A stretch of 64,000 nucleotides of DNA, taken from assembly GCF_000685015.1 (NCBI RefSeq), contig NZ_BAYA01000006.1, positions 248,001 through 312,000 on the forward strand. Direction: 5' to 3'. This document shows positions 25,018 through 32,685 of the stretch, one piece after another. The position numbers and the translations under genes are program-made. The DNA comes from Paraburkholderia bannensis NBRC 103871. Lineage in GTDB: Bacteria > Pseudomonadota > Gammaproteobacteria > Burkholderiales > Burkholderiaceae. The first letter of the stretch is position 1. Each line of letters opens with the position of its first letter. The notes below the pieces were generated by a model, which was given only the letters and a program-made list of their open reading frames with translations, ran no database searches and was not told where the DNA came from.

Positions 25018-26334
25018 GTGAACGGCACGACTTTCCGTTGGGCCATGGCCCTATCGTTCGGCATGCTGATGATTGGTTCGATTGCCTCGATTGGTTCGCC
25101 GTTGGCGCACGCTCAGGCGCCGTCCAATGCGCAGCCGCTGCGCTCGGATGCCTTCCTCGACAGCATCGCCGTGAACACCCACATCGACTACACCGATGGC
25201 GCCTATGCCGACGTGCGCAAGGTAGCCGCCGATCTGGCGTGGATCGGCGTACGGCACGTGCGCGAAGGCACGCCGGGAACATCGGCGCCGTTGTCGAGCT
25301 ATGTCTGGCTCGCGCAGCAGGGCGTGAAGTTCAGTTTCGTGATCCGCCCCGACGTCGCGGATTCGCTGCTTCAGCTTGAGCGTTTCGATGCCGCCGCGCC
25401 CCGCAGCGTCGCCGCCGTGGAAGGCTTCAACGAGATCAACAACTTTCCGGTGCACTACAACGGGCTCACCGGCGAGCCGGCGGGCTTCGCCGCGCAGCAG
25501 GCGATCTATCAGCATGTGCACGGCAACGCGCGCTTCGCGAACGTGCCCGTGTACGACCTGACGGGCTACGACGTCGCGCATGTGAGCACGCGCGCGGGCG
25601 CCGCCGATTACGCGAACCAGCATGTCTATCCGCAAAACGGCGAGCAACCGGCGTGGAATGCCAACGGCGACAAGTGGTTCGCGTGGAGCCTCGATGGCCT
25701 GCGTAAATTCGGGCTGCCGCTCGTGGTGACGGAGTTCGGCTATTTCACCATTGCCCAGGCGGGCTGGGTGCGCATCGGCGTGGACGAGCCGAGCCAGGCC
25801 AAGGGCGTGCTCAACGGACTCTTCGATGCCGCAAGCCTGGGCGTGACGCGCACCTATATCTACGAATTGCTCGACGAAAAACCCGATCCACAGAATGCGA
25901 ACGGCGAGATGCACTTCGGCCTGTTCCGCAACGACCACACGCCCAAGCCCGCCGCAAGCACGATCCGCAACCTCACGGCGATCCTGCGGGCCGCGTCGGC
26001 AGGATCGCCGACGAATGATTCGCCATCCTACGCATTGCGCGGCATGCCGGAGTCCGCGCGCAGCCTGCTGCTCGCCGGAGGCAATGGCCATTACCTGCTT
26101 GCGCTCTGGAACGAAGTGCCCTTCTGGGATCGCGCGACCGGCAAGCCGCTGAACGCGGGCAGCGTGAAGGTGCAGGTGGAGTTCGAGCATGCGATGCGCA
26201 GCGCCGCGCTTTACGATCCGACGGTTTCCGCCGATCCGCAAATGCACGTCGATGCGCCGCTGAAGATGACACTGGATGTGCCGGATCACGTGATCCTGCT
26301 CGACGTGATGTCGAGCCCGAAGCCCGGCGGTTGA
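25018..26334 (+). CDS. Secreted clan GH-A glycosidase-like protein
   Basis: A 438-residue protein with an N-terminal signal peptide (hydrophobic core about 9-30, Ala-His-Ala at 30-32) and a TIM-barrel glycosidase domain. Clan-A catalytic residues appear as VEGFNEINN (Glu139, acid/base) and LVVTEFGYF (Glu239, nucleophile), and a C-terminal beta domain follows (about 355-438). Similar proteins sit in polysaccharide loci and are thought to trim or release polymer in the periplasm. It begins with GTG at 25018, preceded by AAGGAA. Family number and substrate cannot be fixed by eye. Confidence 0.85.
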   Translation: MNGTTFRWAMALSFGMLMIGSIASIGSPLAHAQAPSNAQPLRSDAFLDSIAVNTHIDYTDGAYADVRKVAADLAWIGVRHVREGTPGTSAPLSSYVWLAQQGVKFSFVIRPDVADSLLQLERFDAAAPRSVAAVEGFNEINNFPVHYNGLTGEPAGFAAQQAIYQHVHGNARFANVPVYDLTGYDVAHVSTRAGAADYANQHVYPQNGEQPAWNANGDKWFAWSLDGLRKFGLPLVVTEFGYFTIAQAGWVRIGVDEPSQAKGVLNGLFDAASLGVTRTYIYELLDEKPDPQNANGEMHFGLFRNDHTPKPAASTIRNLTAILRAASAGSPTNDSPSYALRGMPESARSLLLAGGNGHYLLALWNEVPFWDRATGKPLNAGSVKVQVEFEHAMRSAALYDPTVSADPQMHVDAPLKMTLDVPDHVILLDVMSSPKPGG

Positions 26335-26355
26335 ACTCCCCGCTGCCGAGTTCGG

Positions 26356-27390
26356 TTACTTGCCCTTCACGAGATTGCGCACCGCAAAGAACGGCCGGTA
26401 CACGCACGGACACGCGGCGTAGAGGAACATGCGCAGCTTGAAGCCCATCTTGACGCCCTTCGTGCCCAGCAGCAAAGCGAGCTTCGCGCCAATCCCCTTG
26501 TTCGCGAACACGTCACGCGCGTAATGCTCGCGCGCGAGCTTGGGCACGAGCAGCGCGCGCATTTTGTCTGCGACGCCTGCGATCTGCGCGTCGCGCTGGA
26601 ACTGCTCCGATTCGGCGAGTCCGAACGCGGTCGTGAGCTTCACGCGTGCGATGAACTGCTCGACCGTGCGAAAGCGCTTCTTGCCCGACAGGCCGCCGCG
26701 CCGGTAACGCACGAGCGGCTCGCGAAGGCTGTAAGCGCCGCCCGTCATCACGGCGCGGAACGTCATGATCTGGTCTTCGGCCATCGCGCCGGGCAGCATC
26801 GGCCCGAAGCGCTCGAACAGGCGTCGCGACCACGCGTGCGACGCGCCCACGACCCACGGACGCTCGCGCTCCCAATCGTCGAAGTGGCGGTACTGGCCGA
26901 GATCGGTCGGCGCAATACGGCCCGCGTCCGGCGAGGCGCTGTCGATCTCCACGAGATCGGAGGCGATCAGGTCAACGCGGCGCTCCAGCGTATTCCAGCA
27001 CTCGACGAGGCGCGCACAGCGCTCGGGCACCGAGATGTCGTCGCCCGCCGTCACGACCAGCAGTTCGCCGTGGCTCATCGCCGCGAGTTGCGAGAGATGC
27101 GCCGTGATGCCCGCGTTGCGTTCGTTGCGGTTGAGCACGAGCCGATGCGGGCCGCGGTAGTCGCGCGTGGCGGCTTCGACGGCGGCCCAGGTGGCGTCCG
27201 TCGAGCAGTCGTCGGAGATCAGGATTTCGAGCGGCGAATACGTCTGCGCGAGCGCGCCAGCGATGGCGTCGGCGATCACACCGGCCTGGTTGTAGGTGAT
27301 CAGCAGCATCGACACGAGCGGCCGCGCAGCCTCGTGGGCGGCCTGCCCTTCGCGTGTCGCCTGGTCGGCGGGTTCGTTATCCTGATTCAT
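26356..27390 (-). CDS. GT2-family glycosyltransferase
   Basis: A 344-residue GT-A enzyme. After a polar N-terminal 25 residues come VSMLLITYNQAGVI, ISDDCSTDAT (nucleotide binding) and TAGDDISVP (DXD-type metal site). GAMAEDQIMTFRAVM supplies the acceptor-side ED. The ATG at 27390 is preferred because the extra 13 residues from 27429 are not GT2-like, although neither start has a strong ribosome site. It is convergent with the glycosidase gene (21-bp gap) and divergent from the WecA-like gene. Presumably a repeat-unit glycosyltransferase of the same locus. Confidence 0.88.
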   Translation of the reverse strand: MNQDNEPADQATREGQAAHEAARPLVSMLLITYNQAGVIADAIAGALAQTYSPLEILISDDCSTDATWAAVEAATRDYRGPHRLVLNRNERNAGITAHLSQLAAMSHGELLVVTAGDDISVPERCARLVECWNTLERRVDLIASDLVEIDSASPDAGRIAPTDLGQYRHFDDWERERPWVVGASHAWSRRLFERFGPMLPGAMAEDQIMTFRAVMTGGAYSLREPLVRYRRGGLSGKKRFRTVEQFIARVKLTTAFGLAESEQFQRDAQIAGVADKMRALLVPKLAREHYARDVFANKGIGAKLALLLGTKGVKMGFKLRMFLYAACPCVYRPFFAVRNLVKGK

Positions 27391-27722
27391 CGGCTCTGAA
27401 ATGTGCGCGCCACGCAGGCTGCGGCACATGGAACGTGTGAGTTGGCGCAGCCGTCAAGGCCAGTCTGGCGATGCTCGCGACAGGCGCATGACGATACGCA
27501 TGACGCTGCGGGCGGCCATACTATCATGCGGGCCTGGCGGCTCCGAGGCGATGCCGGAAACTTCCTGCTGTCCAATCATTTCCGGCGCGGTGTCGGCATA
27601 CATCAATTGCGCATCGATTGCACATCAAGCGCATATCGAACGCATATCGAACGCACACCTGGCACGTCGCGCCGCCTTTGTATAATCCCGCATTCTCCTT
27701 TTGCGCCCTGCGTTTACCTTTC
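27391..27722. other. Divergent intergenic region, GT2 / WecA-like gene
   Basis: 332 bp with several imperfect 11-bp direct repeats around GCATATCGAACG (about 27630-27655) just upstream of the -10 candidate at 27681. Small frames here (for example 27401-27685) lack ribosome sites and family features and are not called. Confidence 0.45.
27681..27686 (+). promoter_or_regulatory. Consensus -10 hexamer upstream of the WecA-like gene
   Basis: TATAAT, 36 bp upstream of the ATG, is a perfect sigma-70 -10 element in GC-rich surroundings. No good -35 hexamer lies 16-18 bp upstream, so the promoter may need an activator, perhaps at the adjacent GCATATCGAACG repeats. Confidence 0.5.
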
Positions 27723-28826
27723 ATGCTTAGTTTCGCACTTGGCTTCATCGTCTCACTGCTGGTCACGCTGCTGATCGTGCGTTATGCGCATCTGCATGAA
27801 AGGTTTTCCGTCGACTCGGATCTCGAAGGCGTGCAGAAATTTCACGCGCGTCCCGTGCCGCGCATCGGCGGAACCGGCATCCTGGCGGGGCTGATCGTCG
27901 CCGCTGCGCAGCTGCATGGCGCGTACCCGGCAGTTTCGGGCGGCATTCTGGGCATTGTCGCGTGCGGGCTGCCCGCGTTCGCCTCGGGGCTCGTCGAAGA
28001 CCTGACCAAGAAGGTCTCGCCGCTCGCGCGCCTGATCTGCACCATGGCCGCCGCCGCGCTCGCGTATTTCCTGCTGGGCATCGCGGTCACGCGCATCAGC
28101 GTGCCGCCGCTCGATTTCCTGCTCTCCTACGCGGCGATTTCGTGCGTCATCACCGTGCTCGCGGTCGCAGCGCTCGCCAATGCCGTCAATATCATCGACG
28201 GCTTCAACGGCCTGGCCTCGATGGTCGCGTTCATGATGTTCGCCTCGCTCGCCTACGTGGCGTTCCAGGTGCACGATCCGGTGGTGCTCTCGGCGTCGTT
28301 CATCATGATGGGCGCGGTGCTCGGCTTCTTCATGTGGAATTTCCCGGCCGGGCTGATTTTCCTCGGTGACGGCGGCGCGTACTTCATCGGCTTCATGCTG
28401 GCCGAACTGTCGATCCTGCTGGTGATGCGCAATCGCGATGTCTCGGCCTGGTATCCGGTGCTGCTGTTCATGTACCCGATCTTCGAGACCTGTTTTTCGA
28501 TCTACCGGAAGAAGTTCGTGCGCGGCATGTCGCCCGGCATTCCCGACGGCGTGCATCTGCACATGCTCGTCTACAAGCGCTTGATGCGCTGGGCGGTCGG
28601 CGCGCGCACCGCGCGTGAGCTGACGCGCCGCAATTCGCTGACGTCGCCGTATCTGTGGCTGCTGTGCCTCGTCGCCGTGATTCCGGCCACGCTGTTCTGG
28701 CGCCACACGCTGCATCTGTTCTGCTTCGTGGTGGTGTTCGCGCTCACTTACGTGTGGCTCTACGTGAGCATCGTGCGCTTCCGTTCGCCGAAGTGGCTGG
28801 TGGTGCGCAAGCATCGGCGCACCTGA
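27723..28826 (+). CDS. WecA/MraY-family polyprenyl-phosphate sugar-phosphate transferase
   Basis: An integral-membrane enzyme that transfers a HexNAc-1-phosphate to undecaprenyl phosphate. The 367 residues have about ten or eleven membrane helices. Family motifs are KFHARPVPRIGG after helix 1, NAVNIIDGFNGLA (Asp-rich catalytic loop), FLGDGGAYFIGF, and PDGVHLHMLVYKR, the His-containing loop near the C-terminus. It is a second, structurally different initiating enzyme beside the sugar transferase at 5884-6966. It may serve O-antigen instead of exopolysaccharide. Confidence 0.92.
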   Translation: MLSFALGFIVSLLVTLLIVRYAHLHERFSVDSDLEGVQKFHARPVPRIGGTGILAGLIVAAAQLHGAYPAVSGGILGIVACGLPAFASGLVEDLTKKVSPLARLICTMAAAALAYFLLGIAVTRISVPPLDFLLSYAAISCVITVLAVAALANAVNIIDGFNGLASMVAFMMFASLAYVAFQVHDPVVLSASFIMMGAVLGFFMWNFPAGLIFLGDGGAYFIGFMLAELSILLVMRNRDVSAWYPVLLFMYPIFETCFSIYRKKFVRGMSPGIPDGVHLHMLVYKRLMRWAVGARTARELTRRNSLTSPYLWLLCLVAVIPATLFWRHTLHLFCFVVVFALTYVWLYVSIVRFRSPKWLVVRKHRRT

Positions 28827-28954
28827 CCGCTCACGTCGGCACGCCGGCGCATGTGGCCCCGGTTCGCGCGTACAATCGCTTCGATGACCGCGCGCGGTGC
28901 CGGGCATCATGCGTTGTGTCCGTTGCTGGGGATTCCATCAAAAGGAGAGCCGAC

Positions 28955-29098
28955 ATGAGCCACATGAAGCGTTACCTTGCGTTTGCCCTTGCCCTCTTCG
29001 CCGTCACGCTGGCCGCGTGCAACACCATTGCGGGCGCGGGCGAAGATATCTCGAAGGGCGGCAACGCCATCACCAATTCGGCGGACAAGGCGAAGTAA
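28955..29098 (+). CDS. Entericidin-family small lipoprotein
   Basis: A 47-residue lipoprotein: positively charged start, hydrophobic core, lipobox LAAC (Cys22), then NTIAGAGEDISKGGNAITNSAD, the entericidin A/B mature pattern. AAAGGAGAG precedes the ATG at 28955, and a TACAAT -10-like hexamer lies at 28871-28876. Family members are envelope lipoproteins linked to stationary-phase stress in enterics. The role here is unknown. Confidence 0.92.
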   Translation: MSHMKRYLAFALALFAVTLAACNTIAGAGEDISKGGNAITNSADKAK

Positions 29099-29129
29099 GC
29101 ACTAACCTTTCGCTGCGCCTGACGCCACC

Positions 29130-29178
29130 AGGGCCGCTCCCGCTCGATTCCTGATCGATGCGCGAGCGGCCCTTCTGC
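29130..29178 (+). terminator. Hairpin terminator after the entericidin gene
   Basis: AGGGCCGCTC (29130-29139) and GAGCGGCCCT (29164-29173) form a perfect 10-bp stem with a 24-nt loop that can itself pair further (TCGAT...ATCGA), followed by TCTGCTT. It begins 31 bp after the stop codon. The T-tract is weak. Confidence 0.65.
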
Positions 29179-29376
29179 TTCTACCGCTTTGCGCCCCCTT
29201 TTATCGAGGGACGCTCGACGCGCTCCCAGGAACAAAGTTCGTGCACCGTGCGCCGGCGTGAGCCGCGAAAGCGCTACCCTTGAGATTCGCGCCGCGCCGC
29301 GCGAGTCCACTCATCGCTTCGACCACGGCTTGCGTGATTCGTCAGGCCACGCCGAAGCACCGGCAGGGAGACAAGC

Positions 29377-29829
29377 ATGTCGAAGTCGATCTGGGTCGTC
29401 GTCGCCAATCGCGTCACCGCGCGCATCTTTACGACAGAGAATCCGCTGGGCGCCATCGAGGAAATCGAGACGCTGCTGCATCCCGAAAGCCGCGTGCCTG
29501 AGCAAAGCCTCGTGAGCGACCGCTCGGGCCGCACCGAGCGCTCCACGGCGGGCCGCCAGTCGAGCGACCCCGATACCGCCCATCACGAGCACCAGTCGAC
29601 GATCTTCGCCGCGCAGGTCGCGACCACGCTCACGAAGGCGCGCAACGACGGCCGCTACGGCACGCTCGTGCTGGCCGCGCCGCCCGCTTTTCTCGGCGTG
29701 CTGCGCAAGGCGCTCGACCCGCAGACGAAGAACCTCGTCACGCTGGAACTCGACAAGGATCTCGCGCTGCTAGACGCCCGGACGTTGCGCACGCACTTCC
29801 CCGAGCGGCTGGTGCGCGCGCAGACCTGA
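29377..29829 (+). CDS. Host attachment protein family (eRF1-like fold)
   Basis: The 150-residue protein starts SKSIWVVVANRVTARIF, the standard opening of the 'protein required for attachment to host cells' family. It has a polar middle (DPDTAHHEHQ) and ends with VLAAPPAFLGVLRKAL and ELDKDLALLDARTLRTHF. The molecular function is poorly defined; the name comes from an Agrobacterium adhesion phenotype. GGGAGA precedes the ATG. Confidence 0.9.
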   Translation: MSKSIWVVVANRVTARIFTTENPLGAIEEIETLLHPESRVPEQSLVSDRSGRTERSTAGRQSSDPDTAHHEHQSTIFAAQVATTLTKARNDGRYGTLVLAAPPAFLGVLRKALDPQTKNLVTLELDKDLALLDARTLRTHFPERLVRAQT

Positions 29830-29842
29830 CGCCCAGTCGTGA

Positions 29843-29891
29843 GCCTGCGAAATCAGCCTGCAGAATCGGCCCGCGTCAGCCCACAAAATCA
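29843..29891 (-). repeat. 13-bp tandem repeat carrying the xapX stop codon
   Basis: On the plus strand the units are GCCTGCGAAATCA (29843-29855), GCCTGCAGAATCG (29856-29868), a shortened GCCCGCGTCA (29869-29878) and GCCCACAAAATCA (29879-29891). On the minus strand each begins TGA or CGA and ends GGC. The unit at 29879-29891 contains the real xapX stop, so GGC-TGA is repeated beyond the gene end. Confidence 0.75.
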
Positions 29892-30065
29892 GCCCGCCAG
29901 ATGCGCGATGCAGCTGCGCACGAAGCCGATGGCATGTTCGCCCGCGAGCATGCCCAGCAGGCCGACCAGCGCGATGGTGGGCGGCGCGGGCGACTTGACG
30001 TCGAGCACGCTGTAAAGCAGGCCCGCGAGCGCGCCCACGGCCAACGAAACCAGATAAGCCTTCAT
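29889..30065 (-). CDS. XapX-domain small membrane protein
   Basis: A 58-residue protein with two membrane helices around SPAPPTIALVGLLGMLAGE, the XapX signature. It starts MKAYLVSLAVGALAGLLYSVL. GGGGAA precedes the ATG at 30065. Function unknown. XapX proteins are common in proteobacteria, usually as single small genes. The stop lies in a tandem repeat. Confidence 0.9.
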   Translation of the reverse strand: MKAYLVSLAVGALAGLLYSVLDVKSPAPPTIALVGLLGMLAGEHAIGFVRSCIAHLAG

Positions 30066-30102
30066 GGCGGGTTCCCCAGTCTGAATCGCGTTTGAGCTGT
30101 GC

Positions 30103-31071
30103 TCAGGCCATGTCGATGACGACGCGCCCGCGCGTGCCCGCCGCCACAGCCGCATAGGCGTCCTGCGCGCGTTCGAGCGCGAACCGCTCGGCCACGACGG
30201 GCGCGGCGAACTTGCCTGCATCGAAGGCATCGGCCAGCGCCTGCATGATCGGCGCGGCTTCGGCGACGCCGAGCTTCGCGCTGTCCGCGCCCAGCAGCTG
30301 CGTTTCGTTGTGATAGAAGTCGATCAGGTCGAACTCCACGCGGCGCTTGCCCGTGGCGCTGATCTCGACCACACGGCCACGGCGCTTGACGAGCGACAGC
30401 GCCAGCTCGAACGCCACGCCGCCCACTGCGTCATAGACGACGTCCGCGCCCGCGCCGCCCGTGAGTTCGCGCACCTTGGCGGCCGTGTCGCCGTCCATCG
30501 GCACGAAAGCGTCGATCAGGCGCGCGGCGGGCGAATCCGCATCCGGCGCCTCGCGCCCGACGCCGATCACGCGCGCCCCGCGCGCCTTGGCGATCTGCGT
30601 GACCGCCCCGCCCACGCCGCCCGACACGCCGATCACGGCGATCGTTTCGCCCGCGCTCAACTGCGCGTAATCGACGGTGCCCAGCCAGCCCACCACAAAA
30701 TTCACGCCGATCGACGCGGCCTGCGCATGCGAGAGCGACTTCGGCTTGCGCGCGAGCGCCGCGACCGGGATCTCGATGAATTCGGCGTGCGTGCCGTTGC
30801 GCGTGAAGCCGATGTCGCCGCCCGTGCCCCAGACTTCGGCGCCGATCCACTCGTCGGGGCCCGCCACGACCACGCCGCTGAAGTCGCGGCCCGGCACGCG
30901 CGGCAATACCGTGTGGTCGAAGTGGCCGGAGACGTTCTTCACGTCGCTCGGGTTCACCGACGCACTCTTCACGTGCACGAGCGCGTTGCCCTCGGCGGGC
31001 GTGGGCGTGGGCAGGTCGACGAGTTCGAGGACGTCAGGCTTGCCGAAGGTCTTGAACTGGATGGCTTTCAT
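30103..31071 (-). CDS. Zinc-independent NADPH:quinone oxidoreductase (MDR family)
   Basis: A 322-residue medium-chain dehydrogenase/reductase of the quinone-reductase branch. It has a GroES-like N-terminal domain (ASVNPSDVKN, PRVPGRDFSGVV) and a Rossmann domain with AVIGVSGGVGGAVTQIAKARGA for NADPH. Catalytic zinc ligands are absent. VVYDAVGG and GRVVEISATGK are usual family segments. The start at 31071 has GGAGTCCACC upstream. It is probably a single-gene unit, 37 bp from xapX. Confidence 0.9.
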   Translation of the reverse strand: MKAIQFKTFGKPDVLELVDLPTPTPAEGNALVHVKSASVNPSDVKNVSGHFDHTVLPRVPGRDFSGVVVAGPDEWIGAEVWGTGGDIGFTRNGTHAEFIEIPVAALARKPKSLSHAQAASIGVNFVVGWLGTVDYAQLSAGETIAVIGVSGGVGGAVTQIAKARGARVIGVGREAPDADSPAARLIDAFVPMDGDTAAKVRELTGGAGADVVYDAVGGVAFELALSLVKRRGRVVEISATGKRRVEFDLIDFYHNETQLLGADSAKLGVAEAAPIMQALADAFDAGKFAAPVVAERFALERAQDAYAAVAAGTRGRVVIDMA

Positions 31072-31253
31072 GGTGGACTCCGCTGATCGGTGGGAAGGCT
31101 GCTTGCGATATGGAGCCAGTCTAGATTGCCAGGACGCAGTTGAGTGGACAGATGCTTTCGAATTTCGGACAAAGCCCGCGCCGCGTCCTGCAAGCGCCCA
31201 TGCAAACGGCCTGCGCGAAGGCAGGCCGTTTTGATGCTGGACGACGCTTTGGA

Positions 31254-32147
31254 TCAGAGCGCGTCGAGCGGGATCTTCAGGTAGCGCACGCCGTTGTCCT
31301 CGGGCTCGGGCAGGCGGCCTGCGCGGATATTCACCTGGATCGACGGCAGGATCAGGTTCGGCATGGCGAGCGTGCGGTCGCGGGCGCTGCGCATCTGCAC
31401 GAAGGCGTCCTCGCTCACGCTGTCGTTCAGGTGGATGTTGCCCTCGCGCTGGGCGCTGACGGTGCTCTGGAAGCTCGGGCCGCGCGATTCGGGCGGGTAG
31501 TCGTGGCACATGTAGAGGCGCGTGTCGCCCGGCAGGTCGAGCAGCTTGCGCACCGAGCGGTAGAGCGTGTGCGCGTCGCCGCCCGGAAAATCGCAGCGCG
31601 CCGAGCCGACATCCGGCATGAACATCGTGTCGCCGACGAACACCGCGTCGCCGATCCGATAGGCGAGATCGGCAGGCGTGTGGCCGGGCACGTGCATCGC
31701 GCGTGCTTCCAGCGGGCCGACGTGGAAGATTTCTTCGTCGGTGAAGAGATGGTCGAACTCGCTGCCGTCGGCCGCCAGCGCGCCGTGCAGATTGAAGACC
31801 TTGCCGAACACGCCCTGCACCATGCGAATGTGCTCGCCGATGGCGATTTTGCCGCCCAGTTCCTGGCGCAGGAACGGCGCGGCGGACAGATGATCCGCGT
31901 GCGCGTGAGTCTCCAGCAGCCAGTCCACGCTCAGCCCGTATTCGCGCACGAAAGCGATCACGCGTTGCGCCGATTCCGTGGACGTGCGGCCCGACTTCGG
32001 GTCGTAGTCCAGCACCGGATCGACGATCGCGCACGCCGAGCCGCGCCCCGAATGCACGACGTAAGTGACGGTGGAGGTGACCGGGTCGAAGAACGGCTCG
32101 ACGAGCGTAGCGGCTTCGGCTGGCGATCTGGCGGCGGGTGCGGACAT
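31254..32147 (-). CDS. Metallo-beta-lactamase-fold persulfide dioxygenase-like enzyme
   Basis: Predicted non-heme iron enzyme oxidising glutathione persulfide to sulfite in sulfide detoxification. The 297 residues show THAHADH (80-86), a later PGHTPAD His, VFVGDTMFMPDVG and LYMCHDYPP, matching the ETHE1/Blh branch. The ATG at 32147 has CAGGGAG upstream. It is divergent from the BigR-like gene and shares its operator. In Agrobacterium and Xylella this domain is fused to DUF442; here it stands alone and DUF442 is attached to the sulfide:quinone reductase. Confidence 0.92.
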   Translation of the reverse strand: MSAPAARSPAEAATLVEPFFDPVTSTVTYVVHSGRGSACAIVDPVLDYDPKSGRTSTESAQRVIAFVREYGLSVDWLLETHAHADHLSAAPFLRQELGGKIAIGEHIRMVQGVFGKVFNLHGALAADGSEFDHLFTDEEIFHVGPLEARAMHVPGHTPADLAYRIGDAVFVGDTMFMPDVGSARCDFPGGDAHTLYRSVRKLLDLPGDTRLYMCHDYPPESRGPSFQSTVSAQREGNIHLNDSVSEDAFVQMRSARDRTLAMPNLILPSIQVNIRAGRLPEPEDNGVRYLKIPLDAL

Positions 32148-32173
32148 CGGTGACTCCCTGTAGCGCATATTCT

Positions 32174-32212
32174 ATTGAGGCACATATTATGAATCGATAT
32201 AATGTTTGTCAA
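32174..32212. promoter_or_regulatory. Overlapping divergent sigma-70 promoters of the sulfide module
   Basis: Plus strand: TTGAGG (32175-32180), 17-bp spacer, TATAAT (32198-32203), pointing to the bigR-like gene. Minus strand: TTGACA (32212-32207), 17-bp spacer, TAATAT (32189-32184), pointing to the persulfide dioxygenase gene. Both pairs have ideal spacing and each -10 falls in one arm of the palindrome at 32182-32205, so one repressor could block both. Confidence 0.8.
32182..32205. promoter_or_regulatory. Candidate BigR-type operator palindrome
   Basis: ACATATTAT (32182-32190), 6-bp centre GAATCG, ATATAATGT (32197-32205). The arms are complementary at 7 of 9 positions. It is an AT-rich inverted repeat like known BigR boxes and overlaps both -10 elements. 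Confidence 0.72.
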
Positions 32213-32274
32213 TAAACTGACCGCTGCTCCATGATGTCGCACATCGCTCTGCTCATCGCTCCGGTGACCCGCCT

Positions 32275-32628
32275 ATGAACTCCCCTATCACGCCCGATGC
32301 GCTCGCCGCACTGCGCGAATCCGCCGAAAAGTGCTGCGCGCTGCTCAAGGCGCTCGCGCACGAAGACCGTTTGCTGCTGCTGTGCCAGCTCACCGAGGGC
32401 GAGCGCAATGTCGGCGAGCTGGAAGATCTCGTCGGCGTGCATCAGCCGAGTCTGTCGCAGCACCTGGGCGTGCTGCGCGAGGAAGGCCTCGTCGAGACGC
32501 GCCGCGAAGGCAAGTACATCTACTACCGTCTCGCGAGCACCGAGGTCATCCAGGTGATGCAGACGCTTTCCAGCCTTTATTGCGGCCGACTGAAGGCAAC
32601 CCCGGCAAACCCGGCGCGCAAGGCATAA
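32275..32628 (+). CDS. bigR: ArsR-family persulfide-sensing repressor (BigR/SqrR type)
   Basis: A 117-residue winged-helix protein. Recognition helix region is VHQPSLSQHLGVLREEGLV and the wing is RREGKYIYYRL. Cys37 and Cys103 are spaced 66 residues apart, as the Cys42/Cys108 pair of Xylella BigR. That pair forms a disulfide or polysulfide bridge on persulfide stress and releases DNA. It is transcribed towards the DUF442-SQR and TauE/SafE genes and divergent from the dioxygenase, the usual BigR layout. A Cys20-Cys21 pair is extra. Confidence 0.92.
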   Translation: MNSPITPDALAALRESAEKCCALLKALAHEDRLLLLCQLTEGERNVGELEDLVGVHQPSLSQHLGVLREEGLVETRREGKYIYYRLASTEVIQVMQTLSSLYCGRLKATPANPARKA

Positions 32629-32685
32629 ACGCCAGCGCCCCACGCCGCAGAAAAACATTCAGCCACACCAGGAGTTTTCGAGCTT

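Noticed and set aside
27630..27655. Repeated GCATATCGAACG considered as a CRISPR-like or iteron array
   Set aside because: Only two or three degenerate copies without regular spacers; at most a binding site near the -10 at 27681.
31072..32034. Extension of the quinone oxidoreductase frame to 643 codons
   Set aside because: The upstream part overlaps the dioxygenase gene in another frame and has no domain; the start at 31071 has a ribosome site.
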